DNA from: Candidatus Eiseniibacteriota bacterium
Lineage (GTDB): Bacteria; Orphanbacterota; Orphanbacteria; Orphanbacterales; Orphanbacteraceae
Assembly (NCBI GenBank): GCA_024276995.1
Contig: JAJRWB010000014.1
Coordinates: 1 to 64,000 of the forward strand
DNA length: 64,000 nucleotides
Reading direction: 5' to 3'
Shown here: positions 1-7,894 of the stretch, one piece after another
Layout: each line of letters starts with the position of its first letter
Position numbering within the stretch: the stretch's first letter is position 1
Program-made: the position numbers and the translations under genes
The notes under the pieces: model-generated
The model's input: only the letters and a program-made list of their open reading frames with translations
The model's database searches: none
What the model was told of the DNA's origin: nothing

Positions 1-154
1 ACGCCCGATACCATCGCATGACCGTTGTGCGGGATACCTCAACCTGCCGCGCTACTTCCGCCTGAGAATAACCACTCACAAAAAGCCGACCCGCACGTCG
101 CCGCCGTCGTTGCAGATCTCCTCGTGCCGCTTTCGATGTAAGAGAAATCGTCAT
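1..154 (-). CDS. IS630-type transposase, N-terminal fragment (cut by window edge)
   Basis: Reading the minus strand from an ATG at 154 gives 51 codons that stay open to the window edge. An Arg-rich start is followed by a helix-turn-helix with the pattern SGYSQAEVARQVEVSRTTVMRW, which is typical of the winged-helix N-terminus of IS630/Tc1-family transposases and related HTH_29 proteins. The DDE catalytic part would lie outside the window, so completeness cannot be judged. A good sigma-70 promoter ends almost at the ATG, so the message may be nearly leaderless. A non-transposase regulator with the same HTH is the alternative. Confidence 0.6.
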   Translation of the reverse strand, partial: MTISLTSKAARGDLQRRRRRAGRLFVSGYSQAEVARQVEVSRTTVMRWYRA

Positions 155-160
155 GCTTTG

Positions 161-189
161 AATATAGCACGTTCGATCCGAATCGTCAA
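161..189 (-). promoter_or_regulatory. sigma-70 promoter for the IS630-type gene
   Basis: On the minus strand TTGACG (189-184), a 17-nt spacer and TATATT (166-161). Predicted transcription start is about 154, at or next to the ATG. Between here and the next gene (start 366) I see nothing else recognisable. Confidence 0.55.
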
Positions 190-365
190 CTATTTATGCG
201 AGACTCTCTAGCCGATCGGGAGCGTTCCACGCCGTCCCTCCGGCGGCGACCGATTCCGCCACCCTTCCGGCCGTCGTCATCGACCGTCGATTTCCTCTTT
301 TCGATTCTTCCGTAATGCCGATAGGTGGAAATGGAGAGTCCGACATCGAGGGAGCGAAGAGAACG

Positions 366-1280
366 ATGATCCGAATGAAAAATGTCTCGAAATCGTTTCG
401 CAGCGATCTCCTCCGTCGGAAACGCATCGCCTTGAGGGGAATGAATCTTCACGTCCGTCGCGGAGAGACGTACGCCCTCCTCGGGGCGAACGGCGCGGGG
501 AAGACGACCACCATGAAGCTGCTTCTTGACCTGATACGGCCCGACGAAGGAGAGATCCGCGTCGACGGCATCGAGTCACACCGGTCCCGCTGCCGTCTGC
601 GGCTCGGCTACATTCCCGAGCGGCCGTACTTCTTCCCCCATCTCACCGGAGAGGAACTGGTCCTCTACTACGCGGCGCTCTCCGGTGTGGAGCGGCGTCT
701 CGCGCGCGTGCGGTGCGACAAGCTCCTGGAGAGTCTCGGCCTCGCCGGCGCGGCGTCGAAGAAAACCCGTTCCTACTCGAAGGGGATGCTCCAGCGGCTC
801 GCCTTCGCGCAGCTCCTTGTCGGGCGGCCCGAAATACTCATCCTCGACGAACCGCTCTCCGGACTCGACCCGGTCGGCAGGCGGGAGATCCGCGACATTC
901 TGCTGCGCGAGAAGGAAAGAGGCAGCACGATCCTCATTTCGTCCCACATCCTCGAGGATGTGGAGAAGGTTTGCGATCGGGCGGGTTTCCTGGTGGACGG
1001 CGGCATTCGGAACGAGGTCGATTCGTCGGGAACGGAGGTTCTCGAGGTGGAAGCGACCGGCATCGCAGCGGAGGAGCTGGAAGCGGCAAAACTCGTGGTC
1101 GAGCAGATCGCCCGCGTGGGGGAGAGGACCCGGTTCCGGCTCGGCGACGAGAAGGAACTGGAGAAAATGAATGAAGTGGTGCGGAATCACGGCGGCGAGA
1201 TCGTTTCGGTGAACCGCCATGCCCGTTCGCTGGAAAAGCTCTTTGTCGAGAACGTCAGCTCCAGGGAGGTGAACCGATGA
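366..1280 (+). CDS. ABC transporter ATP-binding protein (ABC-2 export type)
   Basis: Cytoplasmic ATPase of 304 residues. Walker A GANGAGKT lies at about residues 40-47, the signature YSKGMLQ near 137-143 and Walker B LILDEP at 158-163, followed by the D-loop and an H-loop (SSHILEDV). An earlier in-frame ATG (315) exists, but starting at 366 (MIRMKNVSKSF) gives the normal family N-terminus, with a purine-rich stretch just upstream. It overlaps the permease gene by four bases (ATGA), so the two should be one exporter. Substrate is unknown. The TPR protein and pilus regulators downstream suggest an envelope role but do not prove it. Confidence 0.88.
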   Translation: MIRMKNVSKSFRSDLLRRKRIALRGMNLHVRRGETYALLGANGAGKTTTMKLLLDLIRPDEGEIRVDGIESHRSRCRLRLGYIPERPYFFPHLTGEELVLYYAALSGVERRLARVRCDKLLESLGLAGAASKKTRSYSKGMLQRLAFAQLLVGRPEILILDEPLSGLDPVGRREIRDILLREKERGSTILISSHILEDVEKVCDRAGFLVDGGIRNEVDSSGTEVLEVEATGIAAEELEAAKLVVEQIARVGERTRFRLGDEKELEKMNEVVRNHGGEIVSVNRHARSLEKLFVENVSSREVNR

Positions 1281-2062
1281 CCGGTGGCGGTGCGGTGTCG
1301 AGGGCGGGCGAGGTCGCGCGCCACACGGTGCTCGAGGCGGTGAGGGACAAGGTCTTCGTCGTTTCGATCCTCTTCGCCGCCACGCTGCTCGGCGCCGCGC
1401 TGGCGCTCAGCCCCCTCGCATCGGGGGAGCGGGAGAAGCTCGTCCAAGACCTCGGCCTCGGGGCGATCGCGGCGATCGGGCTTCTCCTGGCGATCTTCGT
1501 GGGCACGAGTATCGTCTACCGCGAAATGGAGCGAAGAACGATCTACACCCTTCTCGCCAGGCCGGTCGGACGGAGCGAATACCTGGTGGGAAAGTATATC
1601 GGCATGGTGGCGACCATCGCGTTCAACGTGGCGATCATGTTCGTTCTCTACGCGGCGGTGGTTCACTTCGATCTTGGCACCTTCCACGTGGAACTTGCCG
1701 AAGCGGCGTATCTGATCGGCGTGGAACTAGCCGTGATCACGGCGTTTTCCCTTTTCTTCTCCGTTGTGGCGTCTCCTTTTCTCGGCGCGTTCTTCACGCT
1801 GATCCTCTTTGTCGCCGGCCACCTGACCGCGGACGTGATCCGTTTTTCGGAGATGCTCCCCCCCGGCGTGGGAAGGGCGGTTTTCCGGGGTGCGGCGTAC
1901 GTGCTGCCGAACCTGGAACTGTTCAACATCAAGGGAATGGCGGTGTACAACAAGCCGGTGACGTGGCAATACATCGCCGGCGCCACCGGGTATGCCGCCT
2001 TGTACATCGTCGCCCTCGTGCTCCTTTCGGTGGTGATCTTCAGGCGGAAGGATCTGAAGTGA
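1277..2062 (+). CDS. ABC-2 type transporter permease
   Basis: An integral membrane protein of 261 residues with about six hydrophobic segments (for example around residues 20-48, 68-85, 110-130, 145-185 and 235-255). The soluble stretch after segment 2 contains YREMERRTIYTLLARPVGRSEY, a pattern typical of ABC-2 membrane subunits. It is translationally coupled to the ATPase upstream (ATGA) and its stop overlaps the next start (TGATG). It probably forms the membrane part of an exporter with the preceding ATPase. Substrate not predictable. Confidence 0.85.
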   Translation: MTGGGAVSRAGEVARHTVLEAVRDKVFVVSILFAATLLGAALALSPLASGEREKLVQDLGLGAIAAIGLLLAIFVGTSIVYREMERRTIYTLLARPVGRSEYLVGKYIGMVATIAFNVAIMFVLYAAVVHFDLGTFHVELAEAAYLIGVELAVITAFSLFFSVVASPFLGAFFTLILFVAGHLTADVIRFSEMLPPGVGRAVFRGAAYVLPNLELFNIKGMAVYNKPVTWQYIAGATGYAALYIVALVLLSVVIFRRKDLK

Positions 2063-3111
2063 TGGTCCGCTCCCTGTCGGCGGCGCTGATCGCCCTCGGG
2101 TTGGTTGTCGGCGCGAACGCGAAAATCGCCCCGGCGCTCCAGTCGGCGCGGATCTCCACCGACGAGGAAGAGGAACTCGGCCTCTTCCCCTCCGGACTTC
2201 TCGTCGGTCCGGCGTCGTGCGGCTTCCGCAACGTGGTGGCCGATCTCCTCTGGCTGAGGGCGATCCAGTATTACGGCAAGCACAAACAGGGGGATCAGCT
2301 CTTCGAGAAGGCCGCCCACGTCTTCTCCGTGCTCACCGATCTCGATCCGAATTTCATCGGCGCGTATCGGTTCGGATCACTCGTCCTCGTGGAGGACGCC
2401 GGCGAGAAGGAGAAGGGATTCGCCCTTCTCAGGAAGGGGGTCCGCAAGAACCCGCTCGACGGTTCGCTCTACTTCGACCTCGGCTTCCATCATTTCATGG
2501 CGGAAGATTATGGCCGCGCCGCCGTCTACTTTCGAAGGGCCGCCTCCCTTCCCGGGGGGAGCGACAAGGCGGCGCGATTCGCCGCGTACGCGGAGAACCG
2601 ACAGGGACGGTTCGACGTGGCGGAGGAGATGTGGCTCGACATCCTTTCGAACACCGGGAACGACAAGACCCGGGCGTCGGCCGAATTCGCGCTGAAGGGG
2701 ATCGCCGCCGCGCGGGATACTCTCTTCCTGGCCGAAAGAGCCCGGACCTTTCATGACCGGTACGGCCGGTTTCCGCGGAGCGTGAACGAGATGATCGATT
2801 CGGGCGTAATCCGTTCCGCCCCGGAAGATCCTTTCGGCACATACTACGTCGTACAACCGGCCACGGGGGAAGTCCGCTCGTGGTACCTGTTGGCGAGGGA
2901 GCTGAAGCGCGACTGCGCCGTGCTCGACAAGGTGGCGGCCCGCTACGCCGAGGAACGCGGGTCGCCCCCCGCCGATGCCGCCGCTCTTGTGGAGGAGGGC
3001 TACCTGGGGAAGATCCCTTCCCCGTTCGGTGTGACGTACACCTTCGATCGACGGACGGGAAAGGCGGGCGTCCTCTTCCCGTCGGGCCGCGAAATGGGCG
3101 GTGACCGTTGA
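2062..3111 (+). CDS. Exported TPR-like protein
   Basis: 349 residues. A hydrophobic N-terminus (about residues 4-19) looks like a signal peptide or membrane anchor. A conserved-looking segment (FRNVVADLLWLRAIQYYG) near residue 55 is followed by helical pairs of tetratricopeptide type (GAYRFGSLVLVEDA, SLYFDLGFHHFMAEDYGRAAVYFRRAA) to about residue 220. The C-terminal third carries repeated short segments on either side of FGTYY and FGVTYTFD. The start at 2062 overlaps the permease stop, and the end overlaps the kinase start by four bases. Probable periplasmic scaffold; no specific function recognised. Confidence 0.7.
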   Translation: MVRSLSAALIALGLVVGANAKIAPALQSARISTDEEEELGLFPSGLLVGPASCGFRNVVADLLWLRAIQYYGKHKQGDQLFEKAAHVFSVLTDLDPNFIGAYRFGSLVLVEDAGEKEKGFALLRKGVRKNPLDGSLYFDLGFHHFMAEDYGRAAVYFRRAASLPGGSDKAARFAAYAENRQGRFDVAEEMWLDILSNTGNDKTRASAEFALKGIAAARDTLFLAERARTFHDRYGRFPRSVNEMIDSGVIRSAPEDPFGTYYVVQPATGEVRSWYLLARELKRDCAVLDKVAARYAEERGSPPADAAALVEEGYLGKIPSPFGVTYTFDRRTGKAGVLFPSGREMGGDR

Positions 3112-4472
3112 ACGATCCGGCGCGCATGCTCCCTCTCTTGCTGATCGGCGGTGGGGGGGCGCTCTTCGTCGCCATGATCGGCGTATTCCGTTTCGTGAAA
3201 GTGTGGAGGAGGCGCCGCGCCGCGCGGGGAGAGGCGGAGATGATGCTCTCCGCCGTGGACGGAGTGATTCGCGGTATCCGTGAGAATGAATCGGATCTGC
3301 GCGATCTCTACTCCCGCGCCGAGAGGCGCGCTTCCTTTCTCGATCGCTACCACCACTCGATCCTCGAATCGATGGCCACCGGTGTCCTGGCGTGCAACCG
3401 GATGGGGGAGATCACGGCGCTGAACCGGGCGGCGGAGATGATTCTCCGGATCGAGCGGGGAAGGGGCCGCGGTTCGCGTCTCGGTGCGGTTCTGGGAAAG
3501 GGGAACCTATTCGAAACGATTCTCGAGAAGTTGATCCGCACCGGGTCGGTGGAAGAGAGGATCGAATTGAAGCTGAAGGATTCGACCGGCGAGCCGACAT
3601 GGATCGAGCTGCGTATCTCTCCCGTGAAAGGAAGCAACGGCCAGGTGGCCGGGGCGACGTTTCTTCTCGACGACATCACCGACAGGAAGATGATGCGCCG
3701 GCGAATCGAGCTGAAGGACCGTCTCGCCGCCATGGGCGAGGTGTCCGCCGGAATCACCCATGAATTCCGGAACGCCCTTCACGCGCTGAACGGTTTCGCG
3801 AAGCTGATCGCCCGGCGCGCGAATGGGAACAGCCGGATCGAATCGCTCGCCGAGGAGATCCTCCGGGAGAATCGTCACCTCGAAAGAATGCTCAATGATC
3901 TTCTCGGCTTCCTCAAGCCGGAGGGACTCCGCACCGGGCGGATCGAGGTCGAGCCGTTTCTCGAGTCGCTGATCACGCCGTTTCGCGAGTCGTCGCCGGA
4001 CCGATCGATTCGCTTCGGCCTGTCGATTCGCGGGCGTCTTCCCACTCTGAAGGGGGACCGGGCGATGCTGGCGAGGGCGCTGAGAAACTTGGTGGAGAAC
4101 GCCGTGAACGCCGTCGGGAAGGAGGGCGAAGTGACGGTCCGGGTGTCGGCGATCCGGCCGCGCCGCGGGGGGGCGACACCGAGGACGCGCACGTACCTGG
4201 TGATCGCCGTGGAGGATAGCGGCCCGGGGATCGCCCCGGAGGCCCGCGGCAAGATCTTCCAGCCGTTCTACACGACGCGGTCCGAGGGGACCGGGCTCGG
4301 CCTCCCGATGGTGCAAAAAGCGGTCGCAGCCCACGGGGGCTGTATCGAGGTGGACAACACGCCGGCGGGGGGCGGCCGGTTCACCGTCATCCTGCCGGCG
4401 ATGGAAGAGGAGCCGACCGTCCGGGGGGAGGGGAGCGACGCGGCGTCGACCGAGCCGGTGCCTCACCTGTGA
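3108..4472 (+). CDS. PAS-domain sensor histidine kinase (NtrB/PilS-like logic)
   Basis: A 454-residue kinase with one N-terminal membrane segment (about 8-31), a linker, a PAS domain (about 78-190), a HisKA helix with the phosphoacceptor His218 in ITHEFRN, then an HATPase domain with N box (NLVENAVNAV), G1 (DSGPGI), F box and G2 (GTGLGLP). TTG at 3108 overlaps the previous stop; ATG at 3126 is an alternative. The NtrC-family regulator gene starts 45 bases downstream, so this is its likely partner. With a single membrane segment and no obvious periplasmic domain it may sense an internal or membrane cue. Confidence 0.9.
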   Translation: MNDPARMLPLLLIGGGGALFVAMIGVFRFVKVWRRRRAARGEAEMMLSAVDGVIRGIRENESDLRDLYSRAERRASFLDRYHHSILESMATGVLACNRMGEITALNRAAEMILRIERGRGRGSRLGAVLGKGNLFETILEKLIRTGSVEERIELKLKDSTGEPTWIELRISPVKGSNGQVAGATFLLDDITDRKMMRRRIELKDRLAAMGEVSAGITHEFRNALHALNGFAKLIARRANGNSRIESLAEEILRENRHLERMLNDLLGFLKPEGLRTGRIEVEPFLESLITPFRESSPDRSIRFGLSIRGRLPTLKGDRAMLARALRNLVENAVNAVGKEGEVTVRVSAIRPRRGGATPRTRTYLVIAVEDSGPGIAPEARGKIFQPFYTTRSEGTGLGLPMVQKAVAAHGGCIEVDNTPAGGGRFTVILPAMEEEPTVRGEGSDAASTEPVPHL

Positions 4473-4517
4473 GGCGTCTTCGTCCGATGAACGGATAGAG
4501 GAGTGGAGGAGGGCGCG

Positions 4518-5864
4518 ATGCACGGCTTGAGAATCCTCGTGGTGGAGGATCGCGAAAGCACACGGCGCATGCTCGAGGAGACGCTCGGTGACGCGGGCTA
4601 CCGTGTTTCGGGCATCGGTGACGGCACCGCGGCGGTGGAGGTGATCGCCGGCGAAGGGTTCGACCTGGTGATCACCGATCTGCAGCTCCCGGGGAAGGAC
4701 GGCATCGAGGTGCTCGCCGCGGCGCGCGAGAACGATCCGCTGGCGCCGGTGATCGTCATGACCGCGCACGGCACGGTGGAGTGCGCCGTCTCCGCCATGA
4801 AAAGGGGCGCATACGACTTCCTGACGAAGCCGGTCGATACCGACCGTCTCCTCCTTCTCGTCGAGAGGGCGCTCGAGCGAAGAGCGCTCGAGATCCGGAA
4901 CTGCGCCCTTGCCGAATCGACCCGGCCGCGCACGATGGTCGGGAAGAGCCGCGCCCTCCGGGAAGTGCTCGACCTGGTGGAGAAGGTGGCGCGCAGCGAC
5001 ACGGCGGTGCTCCTCCTGGGGGAGAGCGGCACGGGCAAGGAACTAGTGGCCCGGCAGATCCATTCGACGAGCCTGCGCGCGGCGAACCCCCTGGTGGCGA
5101 TCAACTGCGCCGCCCTTCCCGCCGGGCTCGTGGAGAGCGAGCTGTTCGGTGCCGAGAAGGGGGCGTATACCGGCGCCGACACCCTCCGGCGGGGAAAATT
5201 CGAACTCGCGCAGGGGGGGACGCTCTTCTTCGATGAGATCGGGGAACTCGACGTGTCGCTCCAGTCGAAGTTTCTTCGTGTCCTCGAGGAGAAGGAGATT
5301 ACCCGAGTGGGAGGTTCCCGGTCGATCCCGGTGAACGCAAGGGTGATCGCCGCCACGAACCGGGACATCGCCGAGGAGGTCCGAAAGGGCCGTTTCCGGG
5401 AAGATCTCTTCTACCGGCTGAATGTTTTCCCCATCCACCTTCCGCCGCTGCGCGAGCGAATGGAAGATGTTCCTCCCATTGCGGCGAGGCTGCTCGAGGG
5501 GATCGCCCGGGAGATGAGACTCACCACGCTCCGGCTCACGGCGGATGCCGTGGCACGGCTCATCTCCTACGACTGGCCCGGGAACGTGAGAGAGCTGAAG
5601 AACACCCTCGAACGGGCGGCCATCCTCGCCGGAGACGGGGAGATCACCCCCTCTCTTCTCGCTGTGGGAGAGGGTCCGCGGGGCGTCGATCGCGATGCCA
5701 CCGATCTTCACGCCGCCGTGCGCGCCGCGACGCGGAAGACGGAGATCGACCTGATCTCAAGGGTTCTCGCCGAGTGCGCCGGGAACAAGAGCGAGGCGGC
5801 GCGGAGGATGAAGGTGAGCTATCGGTCGCTCTGGTCGAAGATCAAGGAGTACGAACTGCAGTGA
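4518..5864 (+). CDS. Sigma-54-dependent response regulator (NtrC/PilR family)
   Basis: 448 residues. Receiver domain 1-115 with phosphorylatable Asp54 (VITDLQLPGKDG), AAA+ domain with Walker A GESGTGKE (168-175), the sigma-54 contact loop GAYTGA (215-220; Tyr in place of the commoner Phe), Walker B FFDE near 240, and a C-terminal Fis-type helix-turn-helix (NKSEAARRMKVSYRSLWSKI). ATG 4518 is preferred because GGAGGAGGG lies just upstream; a GTG at 4503 is in frame. A sigma-54-like promoter with an upstream palindrome lies 1.5 kb downstream, before the pseudopilin genes, and is the obvious target. Confidence 0.93.
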   Translation: MHGLRILVVEDRESTRRMLEETLGDAGYRVSGIGDGTAAVEVIAGEGFDLVITDLQLPGKDGIEVLAAARENDPLAPVIVMTAHGTVECAVSAMKRGAYDFLTKPVDTDRLLLLVERALERRALEIRNCALAESTRPRTMVGKSRALREVLDLVEKVARSDTAVLLLGESGTGKELVARQIHSTSLRAANPLVAINCAALPAGLVESELFGAEKGAYTGADTLRRGKFELAQGGTLFFDEIGELDVSLQSKFLRVLEEKEITRVGGSRSIPVNARVIAATNRDIAEEVRKGRFREDLFYRLNVFPIHLPPLRERMEDVPPIAARLLEGIAREMRLTTLRLTADAVARLISYDWPGNVRELKNTLERAAILAGDGEITPSLLAVGEGPRGVDRDATDLHAAVRAATRKTEIDLISRVLAECAGNKSEAARRMKVSYRSLWSKIKEYELQ

Positions 5865-7249
5865 TCTCCCATCGTACAGGACGCGCCGCGGCGGTCTTCG
5901 GGGCGCTCCTCGCCGTCTGTTTCGCCGCCCCGGCTGCGGCGGGAGGCGTGCGTGTCGCCCATCCCGACACGGTGCTTGCCGGGAGCTGGTCGATCCCGTT
6001 GTTCATCCACATCGACGGCGAGTCGGCCGAACCGGTGCGCGTCGCCGCGTCCCGTGACAGGGGAGAACCGTCGTTCTTCGAGCCGAAGGCACTGCCCGCT
6101 CTTCCGGGCGAACGACGCTTCGTGGCGTATCTCGACGATCCTCTCCTCGCCGCCGATCCGGGCCGGTCGATCGACTTCTCGGTGCTTCTCGGCGATTCGA
6201 TCGTTCTCACACGAACCATTCCCGTGGCGGCGGATATCGCCACGACGAGCCTCGTTTCCGTGTCCGAAGAGGGGGGCGTATTCCTTCTCGAGGGGGATGG
6301 GTGCGGCAATCTCTCGGTGGTCGATACCCTTCCGGTGGAAGGGGGGATCGAGGAGGTTCTCGTGGTTGAGAACGGCTTGGGCGGCGTCGACATCGCCGCC
6401 TTCTCGGACGGCGGGGAGATCGCCGCGTGGCGGCGCGATCGGCGCCTGGAGCCGCTCTTCCATGTCGATCCGGCCGGCCACGCAAGCTGTGCCGCCCCTC
6501 TTCCCACGGGAGATTCGTTCGTCGCCGGTTTTCTCGATGGGAGGATCATGCGCATCGACTGGGACGATGGGAAGCTGTCGGTACTGGCCACGACGACGGG
6601 AATCCCCTCTTCTCTCGCCGCCGGCGATGCAGACGGAGACGGGATCGCCGATCTCGTGGCGACGGTGCTCGAAATGAACCGCTCCCTCCTCCTCTTCTGG
6701 AAGGGGAACGGCGAGGGGAGCTTCGAATCGTCCCCCTCGCGAAGCGTGCCGCTCCCCGGCATGGGACGGGGCGTGACGTTCATCCGCACGGGGAAAGCGG
6801 GAGGCCGTGAGCTGGCGGTTCTTCTCGACGGCGGGAAAGCGGCCCTTTCCGGCGTGATGCTCGGCCTCCTCGATGACGACGCCGGCGGCCGGTCGGTGTC
6901 GATTCCCGGCGTGGAGAGTCGCCGGCTCTTTCGAATGTTCGACGGTGATTTCGATGGGGACGGAAACGACGATCTGGCGCTTCTCCATGGGGTGGGGGAA
7001 ACGGTGATCGAGATCTTTCTCCGTGAAGGGGGGACGGCCGGTGGGGCGTGGCCGGTCGACCTCGTTCCGGTGGGTGGGCCGGAAGTGGGCGCCGTCGCGG
7101 TCGATCTCGATCGGAACGGCGCGGCCGACCTGGTGGTGGGCGAAGGGGCGTTAAAGATCTACCTCAACGATGGGACGGGGAGACTCACCGCTCAGGCGTA
7201 TCCCCCGCCCGGCCGCCCTGCCCGGCTCTTCGCCCCCCGTGTGAACTAG
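5861..7249 (+). CDS. Secreted FG-GAP/VCBS repeat protein
   Basis: 462 residues starting at a GTG that overlaps the regulator stop (GTGA). A Sec signal peptide (hydrophobic AAAVFGALLAVCFAAPAAA) is followed by a beta-rich domain and then at least three calcium-binding FG-GAP type loops: DADGDGIADL, DFDGDGNDDL and DLDRNGAADL. Such repeats form beta-propellers of integrin-alpha type and are common on exported adhesins. Its place between the regulator and the pilin-like genes suggests a surface or pilus-associated role. No enzymatic motif seen. Confidence 0.75.
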   Translation: MISHRTGRAAAVFGALLAVCFAAPAAAGGVRVAHPDTVLAGSWSIPLFIHIDGESAEPVRVAASRDRGEPSFFEPKALPALPGERRFVAYLDDPLLAADPGRSIDFSVLLGDSIVLTRTIPVAADIATTSLVSVSEEGGVFLLEGDGCGNLSVVDTLPVEGGIEEVLVVENGLGGVDIAAFSDGGEIAAWRRDRRLEPLFHVDPAGHASCAAPLPTGDSFVAGFLDGRIMRIDWDDGKLSVLATTTGIPSSLAAGDADGDGIADLVATVLEMNRSLLLFWKGNGEGSFESSPSRSVPLPGMGRGVTFIRTGKAGGRELAVLLDGGKAALSGVMLGLLDDDAGGRSVSIPGVESRRLFRMFDGDFDGDGNDDLALLHGVGETVIEIFLREGGTAGGAWPVDLVPVGGPEVGAVAVDLDRNGAADLVVGEGALKIYLNDGTGRLTAQAYPPPGRPARLFAPRVN

Positions 7250-7303
7250 GAAAACGGGTGCCGAACGATTCGGAAAAGGATTGCAGAATGCACGGCGCCA
7301 CGG

Positions 7304-7318
7304 CCGTCGAATCGACGG
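7304..7318. promoter_or_regulatory. Candidate activator-binding palindrome upstream of the sigma-54 promoter
   Basis: CCGTCGA-A-TCGACGG is a perfect 7-bp inverted repeat with a one-base centre. It is centred about 99 bases before the predicted start at about 7410, the usual position of an NtrC-family enhancer site. Assignment to the regulator at 4518-5864 is inference. Confidence 0.45.
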
Positions 7319-7383
7319 GAAGAAACCGATGCAACGGAATGGAATGACCTATGTTACAGGTTTCGATGCGGACCGTCCGGGCG

Positions 7384-7398
7384 TGGTACGTCTCTTGC
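7384..7398 (+). promoter_or_regulatory. Sigma-54 (-24/-12) promoter of the pseudopilin operon
   Basis: TGGTACG-N4-TTGC keeps the invariant GG (7385-7386) and GC (7397-7398) exactly 10 bases apart, and matches the consensus TGGCACG-N4-TTGC at all but one position. Predicted start is about 7410. The Shine-Dalgarno sequence AAGGAGG (7413-7419) and ATG 7425 follow immediately, so the leader would be about 15 nt. Confidence 0.75.
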
Positions 7399-7424
7399 GG
7401 ATTCATCGGGCGAAGGAGGCGGTC

Positions 7425-7889
7425 ATGAGAACGATCAGGGGAAAAAGGAGATCGGACGGATTCTCCCTGGTGGAGTTGATGGTGGCGATGGTCCTCCTGA
7501 GCGTCGGGTTTCTCGCCATGGGTCACCTCATGCTCGCGTCGATCGAACATTCGAAACAGGGGAGGCACGACATGATCGCCCTCAACACGGCGAGCGAGAT
7601 CATCGAAAGGATCCGGGCGGTCCCGTTCGACGACGTCTTCTCCCTGTTCAACGGGCTCGACACGAGCGATTCGCTTTCGGTCCCGCCCGAGGCGAGGGAG
7701 TGGGTGAACCACGTGAGGTCGCAGCTCGGTCCGACCGCGTACTCGGTGGTGCATATCTATCGGACCGGAGACAAACCGGATCTCGATGCGCCCGGTCTCA
7801 TGGAAGTGGAGGTGCTCACATCGTGGGTGGAGCGGGCGAGGCAGCGAACGATGAAGACGAGCACGTATCTCGTCCGGATGGGGAGCTGA
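7425..7889 (+). CDS. PilV-type minor pseudopilin
   Basis: 154 residues. A short basic leader ends at Gly12, followed by the type III signal FSLVELMVAMVLLSVGF, with Glu at mature position 5 as prepilin peptidase substrates require. The remainder is a short soluble domain. ATG 7425 has a strong Shine-Dalgarno sequence (AAGGAGG). It is the first gene behind the sigma-54 promoter, followed by three more pilin-like genes. By family position it probably acts in the priming or tip complex of a type IV pilus or type II-like pseudopilus. Confidence 0.82.
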   Translation: MRTIRGKRRSDGFSLVELMVAMVLLSVGFLAMGHLMLASIEHSKQGRHDMIALNTASEIIERIRAVPFDDVFSLFNGLDTSDSLSVPPEAREWVNHVRSQLGPTAYSVVHIYRTGDKPDLDAPGLMEVEVLTSWVERARQRTMKTSTYLVRMGS

Positions 7890-7894
7890 GCAAG

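Noticed and set aside
576-1220. Long antisense open frames (also at 3507-4769, 5819-6988, 8423-9355, 16716-18653, 54786-56525)
   Set aside because: They mirror clearly conserved genes on the other strand, are Arg/His/Pro-rich and show no domain motifs; typical of high-G+C DNA.
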